DNA of 64,000 nucleotides from Diphasiastrum complanatum (taxonomy: Eukaryota; Streptophyta; Lycopodiopsida; Lycopodiales; Lycopodiaceae), in contig CM055100.1 in assembly GCA_029204225.1 (NCBI GenBank), forward strand, positions 31,324,149 to 31,388,148, given 5' to 3'. The notes under the pieces were generated by a model, which had not been told where the DNA came from, did no database searches, and saw only the letters and a program-made list of their open reading frames with translations. How positions within the stretch are numbered: the first letter of the stretch is position 1; the number at the start of each line of letters is the position of its first letter. Position numbers and translations under genes: made by a program. Below are positions 49,980-61,645 of this stretch, piece by piece.

Positions 49980-50095
49980 ATGGGTGCATCCTCCTATCCC
50001 ATGCACCTTTTAAAAAAAACTAACTAAAATTTGTACATGCATGCATGGGGAGGAGGATGTATGCATTCTGCCCCATGCATACACATTAGTCCCCA
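49980..50095. repeat. Dispersed ATGCATG repeat, copy 3
   Basis: It contains GCATGGGTGCATCCTCCTA, CATGCATGCATGGGG and AGGAGGATGTATGCATT, as in copy 1. Confidence 0.6.
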
Positions 50096-51479
50096 TCCTA
50101 ATTCAAGCCCAGATCCTCTCCCTCTCCCTCTCTCTCTCCCTCTCACTCTCTCTTGCGAGGAAGGAGAGCGAGACGCTGTGCAGCAAGCAAGATCATTTGC
50201 TCTACTTTCCCTGGAAAGAAGATTTCGTCCAAAAACCCTCCTTCCTACCTCTGTTAGCAATCAAACTACGAACTAACATTCTTTTAAAAGTCGAAGAATC
50301 AATCATTTTCTGTGGTGGTGGTGTCTAAGCTGTAAAGTTGCTATTTAGCCAACCACTGTTCGTGATTAAATGCGCAAACTTACAAGTTCAAAGTTGTTAA
50401 GTTGTTTATCCCGCCGCTATTCACGATCAATTGCAATGTCTTAATAATAAAGCAATTTTTAGATTTACTCCACAAGGACTCACTGTTTGTATGGTCCACT
50501 TCAAGATCAAGAGTGTGGTCTAAGCCAAAAAATTTATCCGAATAGTTTTGAAAAATTCAGCAATTAGCTTTCTATTCAAGTGTCAAATCCCTTTGAAAAG
50601 CAATGTTACAGATGTAGTTATCACTTTAGTGGTAGATATTATGTATTTAGAACGATATTTCTATTTCAAATTATGGTTTTTTAGTTGTTTTGTCATCATG
50701 GAAAAGTCCAAAACACACCAAGCTAGAATTGTTTCAATATCTGGTGTGCAAAATATTACGCAGTGTTGTTGGTGGAAAATTCAACATTATATAATATTAT
50801 AACCTCAAAAGTTTAAACAATTTTTAGAGAGTTTGAAGTATCCAGAAGATGAAAACTTAATAACGTTGAATAAATTTTCATTAAAGTTAAAAAAAAGTTA
50901 CTCCTTTCATACAAAAGATTTTTTCCATGCATCAAGTGGAAAATCCTAATGCACAAAATGTTGTGTAGTCTTATTGGGGAAAATTCAATACCATTACATG
51001 GTGTAATTTTAGTTGATTTAGCAAATTTCATGAACTTTGAATTAAAAATCCCAAATCAATAATCAATATTAAGTTGTAATTGAAATTATTGAGATAAATT
51101 ATTTTTCCATTTGATCTCAATATCTCAATGTGTTATGGCTATGTTGTTATATAAGAAGATAGTAATAGCGATCTCAAAAATACTACATGAACTATGCATG
51201 GATAAATGGGACACTCAATCTAATTGGTGCTTCCAAAACCAAAATCATCTTTAGAACAAATGTCATGGCTAAGTAATGGATAGATCAACACTTATAAATA
51301 TTGGTCCATAGACATTAATTCTACTATGAGATTCATGTTTATTATTCAAGTCAACAATTTGTTATTGTTATTATTGAATGATAATTTGCTTTTGAATGAC
51401 TTAGTAGATAGGTTTGATAATTTGTAAGACCCTAATCCTAATCCTAATTACATTTACTTAAAAAATCCGAGGTATGCGA

Positions 51480-51483
<4 letters not shown>
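50096..51483. other. No gene seen
   Basis: A CT-rich run (50,115-50,155), then AT-rich DNA with a weak duplication (about 50,740-50,810 and 50,940-51,010). No coding or RNA features. Confidence 0.5.

Positions 51484-51521
<38 letters not shown>
51484..51521. repeat. (CT)n microsatellite
   Basis: CT array of about 38 bp near the probable left part of the plus-strand Helitron. Confidence 0.95.
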
Positions 51522-51523
<2 letters not shown>

Positions 51524-51539
51524 CCCCCTAAGAAGAAAC

Positions 51540-51767
51540 CCTCCCGATACCCCCTTTGCTTGCCCATAAATATATCGGTCGCCCGCCATCTGAAGCATCG
51601 ATCGCACGCCAAAACTGTCGATCACCACCCAAAATGTCCCCTATCCAAAATGCTCGCCCATCAACAAGATCGCCTGACCGCTTGTCACTCGTCACCCAGA
51701 TCGTAGGTCGTTCGTCAATGAGGGACATACCCACTAGATCCAATGCTCGATCAACGATATATGGGAC

Positions 51768-51816
<49 letters not shown>

Positions 51817-52713
51817 CCTTCGAAGACTTCAGTACATTGTATATTTTCATTGTATAATTTCTCGAGTTAGTGTATAATTTCCGAGTCTTTGTATATTTTC
51901 AATACAGTGTAAATTTCAATATTGTCGATTAGAAATTCAACCCACAATGTCGTGTTAACAGTCCGCCTACTTTGTACATTCAAAGGCGGTTATAGTAAAT
52001 GTAGTAGATCGTCGGTCGTCCATTGCCCCTCAACCTCTTCCCCGAAAAATGCGACACTGCCCTCCCATTTTAGACAGTTTTCGTTGGATTTCAATGCTCA
52101 GCCTCAAATCCATTTACTAATGAGCATCTTGAAAGTTGTATGTACTTATACAGAAACCAAAAAAAGAAAGCTAAAGTTTTTGAGCAAAGATAAAAAAAAT
52201 CCATTATCAAATTTTTTCGACCCAAAGATCGAAATCCAGAATCAAAATTTTTCGATACGGGATCGACTCCAAAAATTCAAAAATCAGAATTTTTCGATAT
52301 GGGATCGACTCAGAAAATCTGTAATTTTTCAATACCCAAAATTAGAACTTTTCGATACCCAAAATCAGAATCTTTTGATACGGGATCGACTCAGAAAATT
52401 CGTAATTTTTTGATACCCAAAATTAGAGTTTTTCAGTACCCAAAACTTGTGATCATTCGATACCCAAAATCAGATTTTTCGATACCCAAAATCAGATTTT
52501 TTTTTAACTCAAAATCAGATTTTTCGATACCCGAAATCAAAAAATTTCGATAGAGGATCGACTCGAAAAATTTGTAAATTTTTGACACCCAAAATCAGAA
52601 TCTTTCGATACCCAAAATCAAAATTGTTCGATACGAGATCGACTCGGAAAATTCGTAATTTTTCGATACCCATAATTAGCTATTCGATTAATTTTGCTTA
52701 GGCTGCCCGCCTC

Positions 52714-52770
<57 letters not shown>

Positions 52771-53051
52771 CGCTCTCTCTCTCAATTCAGCCGCATTAGA
52801 AAACAATCCACAATCAGCCTCTTGCCATCGTCAAAAGTATCGGCCACCACCCAAAATGCCCTCCAGTCCAAAACACAAACCATCCGCAAGGGACATCCGA
52901 CCAAAACACAAACCATCTGCAATTAACGTACACCAGTTGTACTTCGGCCATGTACATACACACACATACATCGGCCACACCCGTCAACAAAAATCGACTT
53001 TCCTCCTAAACCATCACTGCTCGCCCGTCAACGACGGGCACTCTTTACTAG
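51540..53051 (+). mobile_element. Plus-strand Helitron, non-autonomous (left end unknown)
   Basis: The 3' end shows a perfect 7-bp hairpin (GCCCGTC, AAC, GACGGGC; 53,023-53,039), 8 bases, then CTAG with the following host T (53,048-53,052). The hairpin stem is identical to that of the minus-strand end at 45,490. The body has two more CT arrays (51,767-51,813 and 52,718-52,784) and a minisatellite, common in Helitrons. The left boundary is an estimate from the change in composition, and no Rep/helicase gene is present. Confidence 0.65.
52200..52690. repeat. Minisatellite, ATACCCAAAATCAGA-type units
   Basis: About eleven copies of TTTCGATACCCAAAATCAGA or variants alternate with ATACGGGATCGACTCAGAAA segments. 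Period is 20-25 bp, with longer units of about 80 bp. It lies inside the Helitron. Confidence 0.9.

Positions 53052-53052
<1 letters not shown>

Positions 53053-53090
<38 letters not shown>
53053..53090. repeat. (TA)n repeat at the Helitron target
   Basis: A TA array directly follows the Helitron 3' end, consistent with insertion in AT-rich DNA. The minus-strand Helitron also ends at ATATATATAC. Confidence 0.92.
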
Positions 53091-53097
<7 letters not shown>

Positions 53098-53984
53098 ATA
53101 TTTGAGTGATTAACAACACTAGTCTCTTGGGAATAAAAGCCTAAAATGATCATAATTCAATAAAGAAAGCCCAGTCAACAAAAGAAAACTGTGTGAGCTA
53201 CCAGCAATTGATAATTGATGCAACTGTTTTCTTTAAAATGGATATACACTTCAAGCTATGTACAAACCGCAGGCACAAGGACATAAAGCCCTACTAATAT
53301 TATCTGATAAAGCCTAAGCCACAAGTGATAAACTCAGTGCATGCTTCAAGGTTGAAACCAAGAGCCACAGAACCTCAAAAATTGAATCTAATCCAGGCAA
53401 GGGATCAAGCAAGGGGATTATACTGCTAGCAAACTCTTCCTCTGATGAACAATAGAAGGACAACCGCCAGTCCTAAGACCAACAAATAATCTTCAAAGAG
53501 CGCTATAAGAACCTCTCTCCAGAGCTACGAATAAAGGACCAGTCACCTGCTAGTACCTCAAATTTCAAATTAATTCTTGTTGCAGTACAGTAAAACTTTC
53601 TATTCTTTAGAAGTGAAGTCAATCTTTTTCTCTAACTACATAAGAACGCCAAGAAAATGATCTTCAGCCAGGAGGCATCAAGATGCAGGTAGACCAAAAA
53701 GAATGATCCTTTAGTAATGCAAGAAGTACAAGTAACTTGAGACAGTAAAATATTACTGCATAAAACTTCCATCGAATACACGACACTCATAAATAATCTC
53801 GCCAAAAACACATCAGATATCTGAATTTAGAATCAATATACTTACTACACAGCAAGTACAACAAGCAGCTTCAGGTTTTGATTTAAGTGAATCTAATGAC
53901 AGCCCAGCAATGGTGAAAATTTATGTAGAAAACAGCAAAATGATCAATACTGTTGGTAAAATCTAAACATGTAACTGCAGCTCC
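53091..53984. other. No gene; 3' flank of the ankyrin gene
   Basis: No coding signal. The part next to 53,985 would be the 3' untranslated region of the minus-strand ankyrin gene; I could not fix its polyadenylation site. Confidence 0.45.
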
Positions 53985-54172
53985 TTAAAGAACTACATTC
54001 TTCTCCAAGATTTTAGTTTTCACTTTGTAAGCCCATTCAAGTCCTGGACAATAATGAAGAGGAGGATTAAAGCGTCCATCTGTAATATCAGGAGGCAAGA
54101 AGGCACCATTTTCCAGAAGAAACCGAACAGCTCTTTTATTCCTTTCTTTCGCGGCATAATGGAGTGGAGTCC
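53985..54172 (-). CDS. Ankyrin-repeat protein, last exon (PIA1/2-like)
   Basis: Minus-strand exon with a CTACAG acceptor just before 54,172 and a TAA stop at 53,987-53,985. Joined to the upstream exon, the codon across the junction gives Trp, making GWTPLHYAAKERNKRAVRFL, a standard ankyrin repeat. It continues LLENGAFLPPDITDGRFNPP and LHYCPGLEWAYKVKTK. The DITDxRFNPPxxYCxGLEWAY tail is, from memory, characteristic of the small plant phytochrome-interacting ankyrin-repeat proteins (PIA1/PIA2). The reading frame is clean, so this is likely a working gene, but its 5' part is not in view. Confidence 0.8.
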
Positions 54173-54549
54173 CTGTAGATTTGACAAAGAGCACTAGTTA
54201 AACCTCTAATTTCGTCACATTAAAAGTTGAAACTTATGCACCACCTTTGTTTCCTGGCCACCAAAGCCAAAATTATGGAATAATATGTTTCAACTACCAA
54301 AGTATGTACATTTAAAACTAGCGATGACATTTTGGTACAGGAACTACAACAAAACCTTTATCGTACCAGTAAAAAGTCATCCAATCAATCTCATGCACTA
54401 ACAGTATCACTAAATTTACAAAGTGCAGACGTGGACAGAGGAAGATTTTGGACAAGTGCAGCTAAAATATCCAACCATAAGTGCAGTAGCCACAATTTCA
54501 ACAATCACGAAAAATCTGAATAGTGAATGCATGAACCTTCAGAACTTAC

Positions 54550-54721
54550 ATCCACAACCACCCCTCGTGCGTGCTTCAATATTTGCACCCCTCTCAAGCA
54601 GCTCATCCATCACTTGTATATAGCCTCCTGTAGCAGCAAGATGTAAAGCTGTAGTTCCAGGCGCTTTTGATCCAAAAGATGGTTCATTGACGTTTGCTCC
54701 TTCATTCAGAAGTCGCTTCAC
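54550..54721 (-). CDS. Ankyrin-repeat protein, penultimate exon (PIA1/2-like)
   Basis: A 172-bp minus-strand exon: acceptor CATTCAG before 54,721, donor GTAAGT after 54,550. It encodes VKRLLNEGANVNEPSFGSKA, then GTTALHLAATGGYIQVMDEL and LERGANIEARTRGGCG, one full ankyrin repeat (TALHLAA..G....V..LL..GA) plus parts of its neighbours. The 377-bp intron to the last exon has GT-AG ends, and the phases agree. The first exon of the family (acidic/basic N-terminus and the repeat before VKRLL) was not found up to 64,000, which implies a long intron or a start outside the window. Confidence 0.82.
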
Positions 54722-55799
54722 CTGAATGACAATCCAGTTTCTTTTGTAAAATCCAAAACTGGTAGAAATCGCAAGCTTAAAACAGAACTTAAGATTGATG
54801 TCAATCCATCTGGTAAATATTTGACAACATTGAACAGATTACATGTGTGCTAAAATCTAAGAAAAGAGAATGAAAGACGATTGTCGCAGTCTGATTATAT
54901 TGGCCAAAGCACTTGCTATCATTGCTCAGACTCATTACTTTGGGACTACAAGCCTTGTCCAAGTCAGTGTCTACAAAACCCCTGGGCAATTCGATGCCGG
55001 CCACTTTGCGTCCTGCCAGGGAGCAAAAGGCTGGAAGAAGCTCTTGACCTGGGTGAACGCCTTGAGCAAATCATGAAAGCAAATACGTATACCCTACAAC
55101 TTTGTGAGGGCTGAAATGATCAATTGACAAGCTGTTCTTTTTGCTTGTTTCTTTAAGATTCTTCAAAGATTTTCTTTTTTGTGGAGTATAAAATTTGTAT
55201 TGCAAGCTATTTTAGCTACACTTGGAAGGACGAGACTCCACTTTTAACCAGCCTTTATAGCAAAGACCTATGAAAAGAGACCATCCTGTGATACCAGAAT
55301 ATAATTGCCTCTATTCTAGCACATCAATATGGTTTTTCTTTATCCAATTTTCCTCCAAGACAGTTGATTGCACCTGATTTTACGGTTACAGATCTGCAAA
55401 CTTCGAGTAAATGGGTAGCAATTTGTTGGAATCGTTGTACCAGCCCATCCCACAAAATATGGGTGCCTTTCACATGCGTAGGGACAGTATATGCCCAGCC
55501 TGGTTGCTGTTTAATTTGTCATCCAGTCAACCCAAGACAAGCTTTTTTATCCACTTTTATGGCTTCTTTCACAAAAAAGACCAAACATAACATTTGGTTG
55601 TCACTTCCACTATCATCTAAAGCTCTTGTTTAGTCTCACTAAAGAATCCAACCACACAACACAAAGAACTTGTCACACACAATGACTTCCTAGCCACTCT
55701 ACCCTTTTTCACATGTGGAGAGTATCTGCCATTCACCAGCACAAAAATTCACCACTTTTTGGGTCTCCCCCGTGCACCTAACCTATGCAGGATTCCCAC
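54722..55799. other. No confident gene; upstream intron of the ankyrin gene
   Basis: Some short frames look protein-like, such as GRKVAGIELPRGFVDTDL on the minus strand near 55,010, but I recognise no domain. If the ankyrin gene is intact, this is intron or upstream DNA. Confidence 0.4.
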
Positions 55800-55859
55800 A
55801 CAACAGGCACTCTAGGCTCTTCTGCACTCTTGGATGAAGGATTTGCAAGACAACCCTAT

Positions 55860-55977
55860 CGCACTCGCTGTTTTTTTTTTTTTTTAATTTTGTGTTAAAA
55901 AAATTAAAAAAAAATTGGACGCCCGCTTTTTTTTTTTTTAATTTTTTCGGGCATTCCGGCCCTGACCCTCGTGTCTG
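55860..55977. mobile_element. GC-armed short element, copy 1
   Basis: T- and A-runs fill 55,870-55,950, followed by CGGGCATTCCGGCC. The right end (55,956-55,977) matches that of the element at 58,917-59,165 in 20 of 22 positions, CCGGCCC(T/G)GACCCTC(G/A)TGTCTG. The left end is not clear. Confidence 0.5.
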
Positions 55978-56485
55978 ACACAAACTAACAGGCCGCAACT
56001 TGGACGAAGATCCCAGATGAAAACTACGTGTATGCTAATAATATGGTATATTGATGTTACGTCTAGGATAATTAATGGCCAGCAACTACAAATCGTATAT
56101 CTTAGCAAATCACATCCACATTCAAATGCATACAACTTCAAGATGTTAATTTTAAGGTGTGCATGAATGTAAATTCACTAATTATCAAAAATGAAGAAAT
56201 GCAACTCCCTTTAATGGACTGAAAATGAAAAACTATCTTATCCACAATCCAGCTATATCTATTGGCTTTAGAACTAGGTATAATCATTGTGTGATCACCT
56301 AGAAGTTCCACAAGTTGAGATTTGGATAGTTTTGTGACCTATTCTAATTGGCAAATGCCGTCAAAGTCTATGGATGGCTCATAAATGGAAAGTAACTCAC
56401 TATATGAATAGGGGTAGGAAGATTCCAAGTAACATCAGTTTTGAAAGGATGAGTTATAAATCCAAGATGAAAGATGGATACATAT

Positions 56486-56700
56486 CATAGATCCCGCGGT
56501 ACTGGGTACCGCGGATCCCGGTACCGCGGGACCATACTGGTACCGCGGTACCATATCGGTCCCGCAGTACCAAAAAAAAAAAAATTGCAAAAATAACACA
56601 GGAAATTTTTTTTATTTTTTTTATTATTGTACCGCCTTGGTACCGCGGATCTGAGGGCGGTACCACCATTATGGTACCGGCAGTACCACAGGGAACTATG
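56486..56700. mobile_element. hAT-type non-autonomous element, 215 bp
   Basis: The ends are CATAGATCCC and, reversed, CATAGTTCCC, flanked by a perfect 8-bp duplication ATACATAT (56,478-56,485 and 56,701-56,708). The arms consist of GGTACCGCGG-type palindromic units, and an A/T core lies between. The end sequence CATAG and the 8-bp duplication match those of the 624-bp element at 42,520. It encodes nothing. Confidence 0.85.
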
Positions 56701-56708
56701 ATACATAT

Positions 56709-58190
56709 CTGTATTATTGATTCTATAATAATCAGGTAGATGAGGGGTAGGTGTTGATGGATGTCAATAACAGATTCACATAAAGTTACACTAGATTAGG
56801 ATAAGGAATAGGTACTAGGTGGTATGGGACACTAGCATCTCTCTAAATCCTACGTGCAGTAGAACAGTGCTGATTACCAAGACCTCGAGGACTTGGTTAA
56901 GTTTGAGTTATATCGATGGGTATGATACTTGGCTATGGCATTGCTAGAAAAGTTGAAAAGTCAAGCATTTCAATGGGATTTTAGGGATTCTAGCGAAGCT
57001 TCGGGATGAAATTTATCTAGGAAATGTTGTATCAATATGAGAAACTAGTGATTGAATAGCAAGTACCAAAGTTCTTTATATTGGTCTCTTGTTAAACAAG
57101 ATAATAGGCTAGATTCTCCTACAATTTATACTGTTAAAATCATTATTATCATGTTAGCAAATGGGCTTTTTACAAAAGATGTAAAGGCCAGCTTTGCCGG
57201 TACACTTAGACCTTTACCAAACTCTCACAAGGCTTAGCCATATTGAAAATCATTTTGATCAAATTTGGTATTTAGTTTAGGCAATTGAAATGAGCTTAGT
57301 AGTTGTGTATAGATATATAATCTCCAGACTTGTATTAGGCATTCAAGCCAAACAGTATAGTCTTTGTGAAGATTAGAATCAACGCAAAAGCAGTACAAAA
57401 GCAATACAATGCTTGAGAGCAATGACTTATTTCTTTCATTGAAACTATCCAATAAAATCTTAAAATTATTTTCTTAATCAAAGTAAATGCCAGTGGCAAT
57501 GGCATTTAGGGCCATCAAAACATTTTTGAAATTTTAGGGTTAGGAGATAAATTGAGTTGTAACTCAACGAATTAGCCCAGATCTTATAAGCCTAGGACTA
57601 ATTGAATAAGGTTGATATGCTTGAAGGCTGAAGCATATGTTTTCAATAAACCAAAAAATGCACATTAACTTTCACTAGTTATGTTCATTTTCAAAATGAG
57701 TAAGCATGTTGCCTTTGGGAGCAGCCCTTATGCTTATGTATGGCTTTCGTTCACGTATAGATTCATTGAATTTATGCAAAGCAAAGATCCAAGTTTAAGA
57801 TGAACGAACTCCAATTTTGTTTGAGACACAAGAAATAGACCAAGTTCAAGAAGAAGAATGGACTCCAATTTTTTATTTGAAACACAAGCAAAGAATAAGA
57901 AGCCACCAAAAGCCACCAAAAGAATCACAATTGTTGTCCTCGGACCTCTAGAAAGAGATCAATCATGCCTACACATGGTTTTCCACTTCACCCACTAGGA
58001 AATTGCCAAGGTAGTATTATCAAACACTAAAGGAGGCCACAAGTCCTAAAAGAGGTTATACGAAGAGAAGCATGAGTAAGAAAAATGGCCAAGCAAATAC
58101 AGCACATGCTAAAGCAAAGTGAGACTACAAAGTATGCCATTAGACTACAATCTCTCAAATAACTAAGGCACATAGATTTAAACAGGTTGT
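56709..58190. other. No confident gene; possible copia linker at the right
   Basis: AT-rich DNA. From about 57,760 the sequence may be the decayed linker between integrase and RT of the copia remnant that follows, but no clear block is visible. Confidence 0.35.
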
Positions 58191-58916
58191 ACAAGACAAA
58201 AATTGAGAAAAAGCAATGCAAAAGAACTATAATTCAACTATGAAATAAAAAGACTTGGAAATCAATTGAGTTGTCAAAGGATAAGAAGCATATTGAATGT
58301 AAATGGGTTTGTAGACCAAAGTTTAACGTTGAACGAAGCATAGACAAACATAAAGCAAGGCTTGTAGCAAAATGATATTCACGACAAGAGCAAATAAATG
58401 ATTATGAAACTTCTGCATCAATGACTAAGATGCCAACTATCACAATTGTATTAACATAAGTTGCTTATATTGGATTGAACCTACAACAAATGAATGTTTG
58501 AAGGGACTTCTTGAATAGGTCTTTATAAAAGAGAGTATAGATGTAAAGTGTGTTCTTAAATGGGTATCTAGAAAGAGGGTGTATAGAAAACAACCATAGG
58601 ATTGTGAAAAATAAGGAAAACTAGCATTTGGTCTGTAAACTAAAGAAAGCAATGCATGGTCTTGAAAAAGCCCTTGGAGTGTAGTGTAGCTGCATTCGTT
58701 ACTATTTCATGAGGATTAAGTTGCAAATCAAAAGCTAATCTATACATTAAGAAGGAATGACATGACTTCCTCGTGGTGGTATTATGTCTAGGAGTTTGAT
58801 TTACAAAGCTCAAAAAATATTTGAGTTCATTGATTTGAGTTTTCTACACTATTGCTTAGGCATCGAGGCATGGAAAGAAGAAAATTAAATATTCATCTCA
58901 CACAATTATTATGCAC

Positions 58917-59165
58917 CTAAGGAAGCGACCCTTGCGTCCGAACGCGCGTCCGCGTCCGCGTCCGCGTCCGGACACGGATGCGCCAGTGGTGCGTCCGGGT
59001 CCCCGACCGCGTCCGTTTTTTTTTTTATTTTTTTTTTGATTTTTTTTTTGATTTTTTTAGCAAAAAAAAAATAATAATTGGACGCGTCCGGGGGTCGGAT
59101 GCGGACGCGGACGCAGAGGCGGAGGCGGAGTGTCCGGCCCGGACCCTCATGTCTGTTAATAATAA
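58917..59165. mobile_element. GC-armed short element, copy 2, inserted in copia RT
   Basis: 249 bp between copies of TATGCAC (58,910-58,916 and 59,166-59,172). The left arm is GCGTCC repeats, the core runs of T then A, and the right arm GGACGC and GGCGGA repeats, so the element can fold into one long hairpin. Its right end matches the element at 55,956-55,977. Confidence 0.78.
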
Positions 59166-59289
59166 TATGCACAAATTTTTTTAGAAAACTATTAAGTTAA
59201 ACCACAAACATATTTCTAATACTGCTAAAATAAGTGAAAGGTTATATGAAGATGAACGATTACAATTTAGAAGATAAGTTGAAACTAGT

Positions 59290-59685
59290 GAGAACCGTTC
59301 CTAAGGTTTTTTCCTTAGGAATGGGTACCGTTCCGTTCCTGAGGAACAGTTTTTAGGAACGAGCTTCGCCGTACCTTCGGAAAGGGTATAGCGATTCGCA
59401 ACTAAGAATCCCAATTTGTTGCCTAGAATCGCCAAGAATTTTTTTTTTTTGTACTTTCAGAATTTGTTTAGACCTGAAATGAACATTTTCAGGTTCATTT
59501 CAGGTCCAAAAAAATTTCTGAAACTACTGAAATTAGACTTGAAACTACTGCAATCGTAATCGTCTATTTTTCCCCTCTCTACTAATACCCATACTGCCTG
59601 TATGTTTTTATTTTTTTAAAACAACGATTCTGAGCGATTCTAGGTTTTTTTTGACAGCGATTCTAGAATCACGAGTGCAACTATG
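59290..59685. mobile_element. GC-armed short element(s), composite
   Basis: GGAACG/CGTTCC units (59,292-59,378) are followed by GCGATTC/GAATCGC units around an A/T core, with AGGTTCATTTCAGGTC-type inverted repeats (59,472-59,508). The right end, reversed, is CATAGTTGCAC, close to the termini of the 42,520 element. The left end is unclear, and two insertions may overlap. Confidence 0.55.
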
Positions 59686-60584
59686 ATATTATATATACAA
59701 GGCACAATATAATTATCAAAATGAGTTGAAGTTGCATTGAAAAAGATATTGACTAGGAAGGGACAATGAAGACAAAAGATCCACTCTAGAGTACATGTTT
59801 CTTGATGTAGCAAGAAACAGCCAACCACTACACTATCCTCCACAGAAGTAGACATTTGAGCAACAACAAAAGTATCTCATGAAGCAATCTAGTTGCAACA
59901 TTTGCTTGAAGACCTCAACTCTAGTAGGTTGGACCTGCGATCATCCATTGCAATAGCCTAAGTCGCACTCAACTCACAAAGAACCCTGTATTTATAGCAT
60001 CTTGAGGTGGGATCTGTTATCATTTGTAAGCATTCACAAAAATTCCCCTAGTTATTTTGTTCACCATGTATCATAAAAAGGAAAAAGAAATAATAAATAG
60101 AAAACATAAAAAATCGAGAGTCAAAGTAAATTCTTTTATTTGGAGACCCTTCTTGCAAGATGTGGCAACTCCTAGGTAGTAGAATTAATTTTATTTACTA
60201 AGGTCCAAAGGTCCTAAGTTAGTTAAGTTAATTTGGGTCCAAACTCTTGACATGCAAGAGAGTTATTGGGTCCCTACATTTTTAATCTCTCTCTAGACTA
60301 ATTTCGTGGGTCCTAGAGACTCATGCATGGCTAGGAACTAGTTAACTACTATTCCTACCTAATACACTACATAGGAACAAAGAGAGAACTCCTACATGCC
60401 AATTGGCCTACTACCATGCATTGTACCCTTGATTCTCAACCAAAAAATATAAAAAGGGCTCTCCTCTCCTCAAGCACTGATCTTCCTGAGATCCTTGGTG
60501 GGAGAAATCGTGAGAGAGGGTGGAGAGCCTTCCCCTTCCCAACATCTTTCCTCTTGGTGATTCGGTAGTATTGTCTGCATCTAG

Positions 60585-61645
60585 ATGGAGTTTAACGATA
60601 AAATCAGATCTCACTTCCAAATAGTATTGCGACTTCAAAACTTTATCACATTCAATATAACCGACATATCGACTTAGATTCTTATCAACTAGGTTTATCC
60701 ATATGTGATATCTCAACTAAACATACGACCGTAAGAAATTACACTATCGACAAGGCGTTAATATATATTCTTAGACAGTGAGCAATGTTTAGTTCTTTAG
60801 CAATTGAATCTTGTATGACAATAAGAACTGAACAAAGGATCAAAGAGTTCGATCAACTCGATTTATCTATTGTGTACGATAGAACACTGAAGGCTCAGAG
60901 TTACATACACTCTCAACGATAGAACAGAGGAAGACACAAACTCTTTTTAATTCATTATAATAAAAATGAGATACATATAGGAATAGGTTGAGTTTGACAC
61001 ACTCCTTAGACAAGAGGTTGTGATGTTCTATATAATAAAAGCTTATCCAATCTAAACTAATGAAGTGTGGACATGTGTATAAGTTGTTGAGTTGGTACTA
61101 TGCCACGTCATTCTAAACTAATTACATGATTACATGTGTATAGTCATAACTATAGAAAGAGTCACGAATGCACCGATTGGATTATAGAATATTCAAGATT
61201 CAATCTTATCCATTTTTTAGGACAATGTCCTTTCATATGCTCTTACATTAAAGTATATTTCTTCATAGGATTTTCGACTTAAGGCCTTTGACATGTATTT
61301 TTTCATATAGTGGTTCCTTAGTGTTCTTATGTATTTGAATCTGGTTAAGTAAAGTTGAATATATTGCTTTGTCTTTACGACTTTACTAAGGTATCACATT
61401 CCCCCCTCCTCCAATGTGAAGCGACCTCGCATACATTAAGGATTGAACATCGTCTGTATAACATAGATAGTTCTTCATTCATAAACATTCAACATTCCAT
61501 AATGGATATCGAACATAACAAACATTCAACATTCCATAATGGATATCCAACATAACAAAACAAGATATTTCTTCGATCAAAATATTTCTTTAATGATATT
61601 TAGTATTCAATCAAAATATATATACAAGAACATGTCTTTATTCTG
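60585..61645 (-). mobile_element. LTR fragment inserted in the left LTR
   Basis: About 1.06 kb is absent from the right LTR. On the minus strand it reads GGAGGAGGGGGGAA followed by TGTGATACCTTAG (about 61,400), a purine tract and LTR start, so this is a 3' LTR of another element with some internal DNA (61,400-61,645). A 35-bp tandem repeat (AACATTCAACATTCCATAA) lies at 61,483-61,556. Confidence 0.65.

Larger units (their letters stand above)
58191..60014 (+). pseudogene. Old copia RT and RNase H, interrupted by short elements
   Basis: Scattered blocks in shifting frames keep copia order: KKHIECKWVCRPKFNV, SIDKHKARLVAK, NDYETSASMTKM, LQQMNV, KLKKAMHGLEKA, LSFLHYCLGIEAWKEE and ISHNYYA. A GC-armed element interrupts at 58,917, after which KYAQ-like sequence resumes. 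A second insertion lies at about 59,290-59,685. RNase H traces (EDLNSSRLDLRSSIA and NSQRTLYL) run to 60,014, where the 60-kb LTR element begins. Every segment has stops and indels, so this is one of the oldest elements here. Confidence 0.7.

Noticed and set aside
51421-51470. Telomere-like CCCTAATCCTAATCCTAAT
   Set aside because: The short run is only two to three imperfect units and differs from the plant telomere repeat (CCCTAAA), so no interstitial telomere is claimed.
54801-55114. Extra exon of the ankyrin gene or another host gene
   Set aside because: Frames such as GRKVAGIELPRGFVDTDL look protein-like, but no family, splice pair or ankyrin motif supports an exon.
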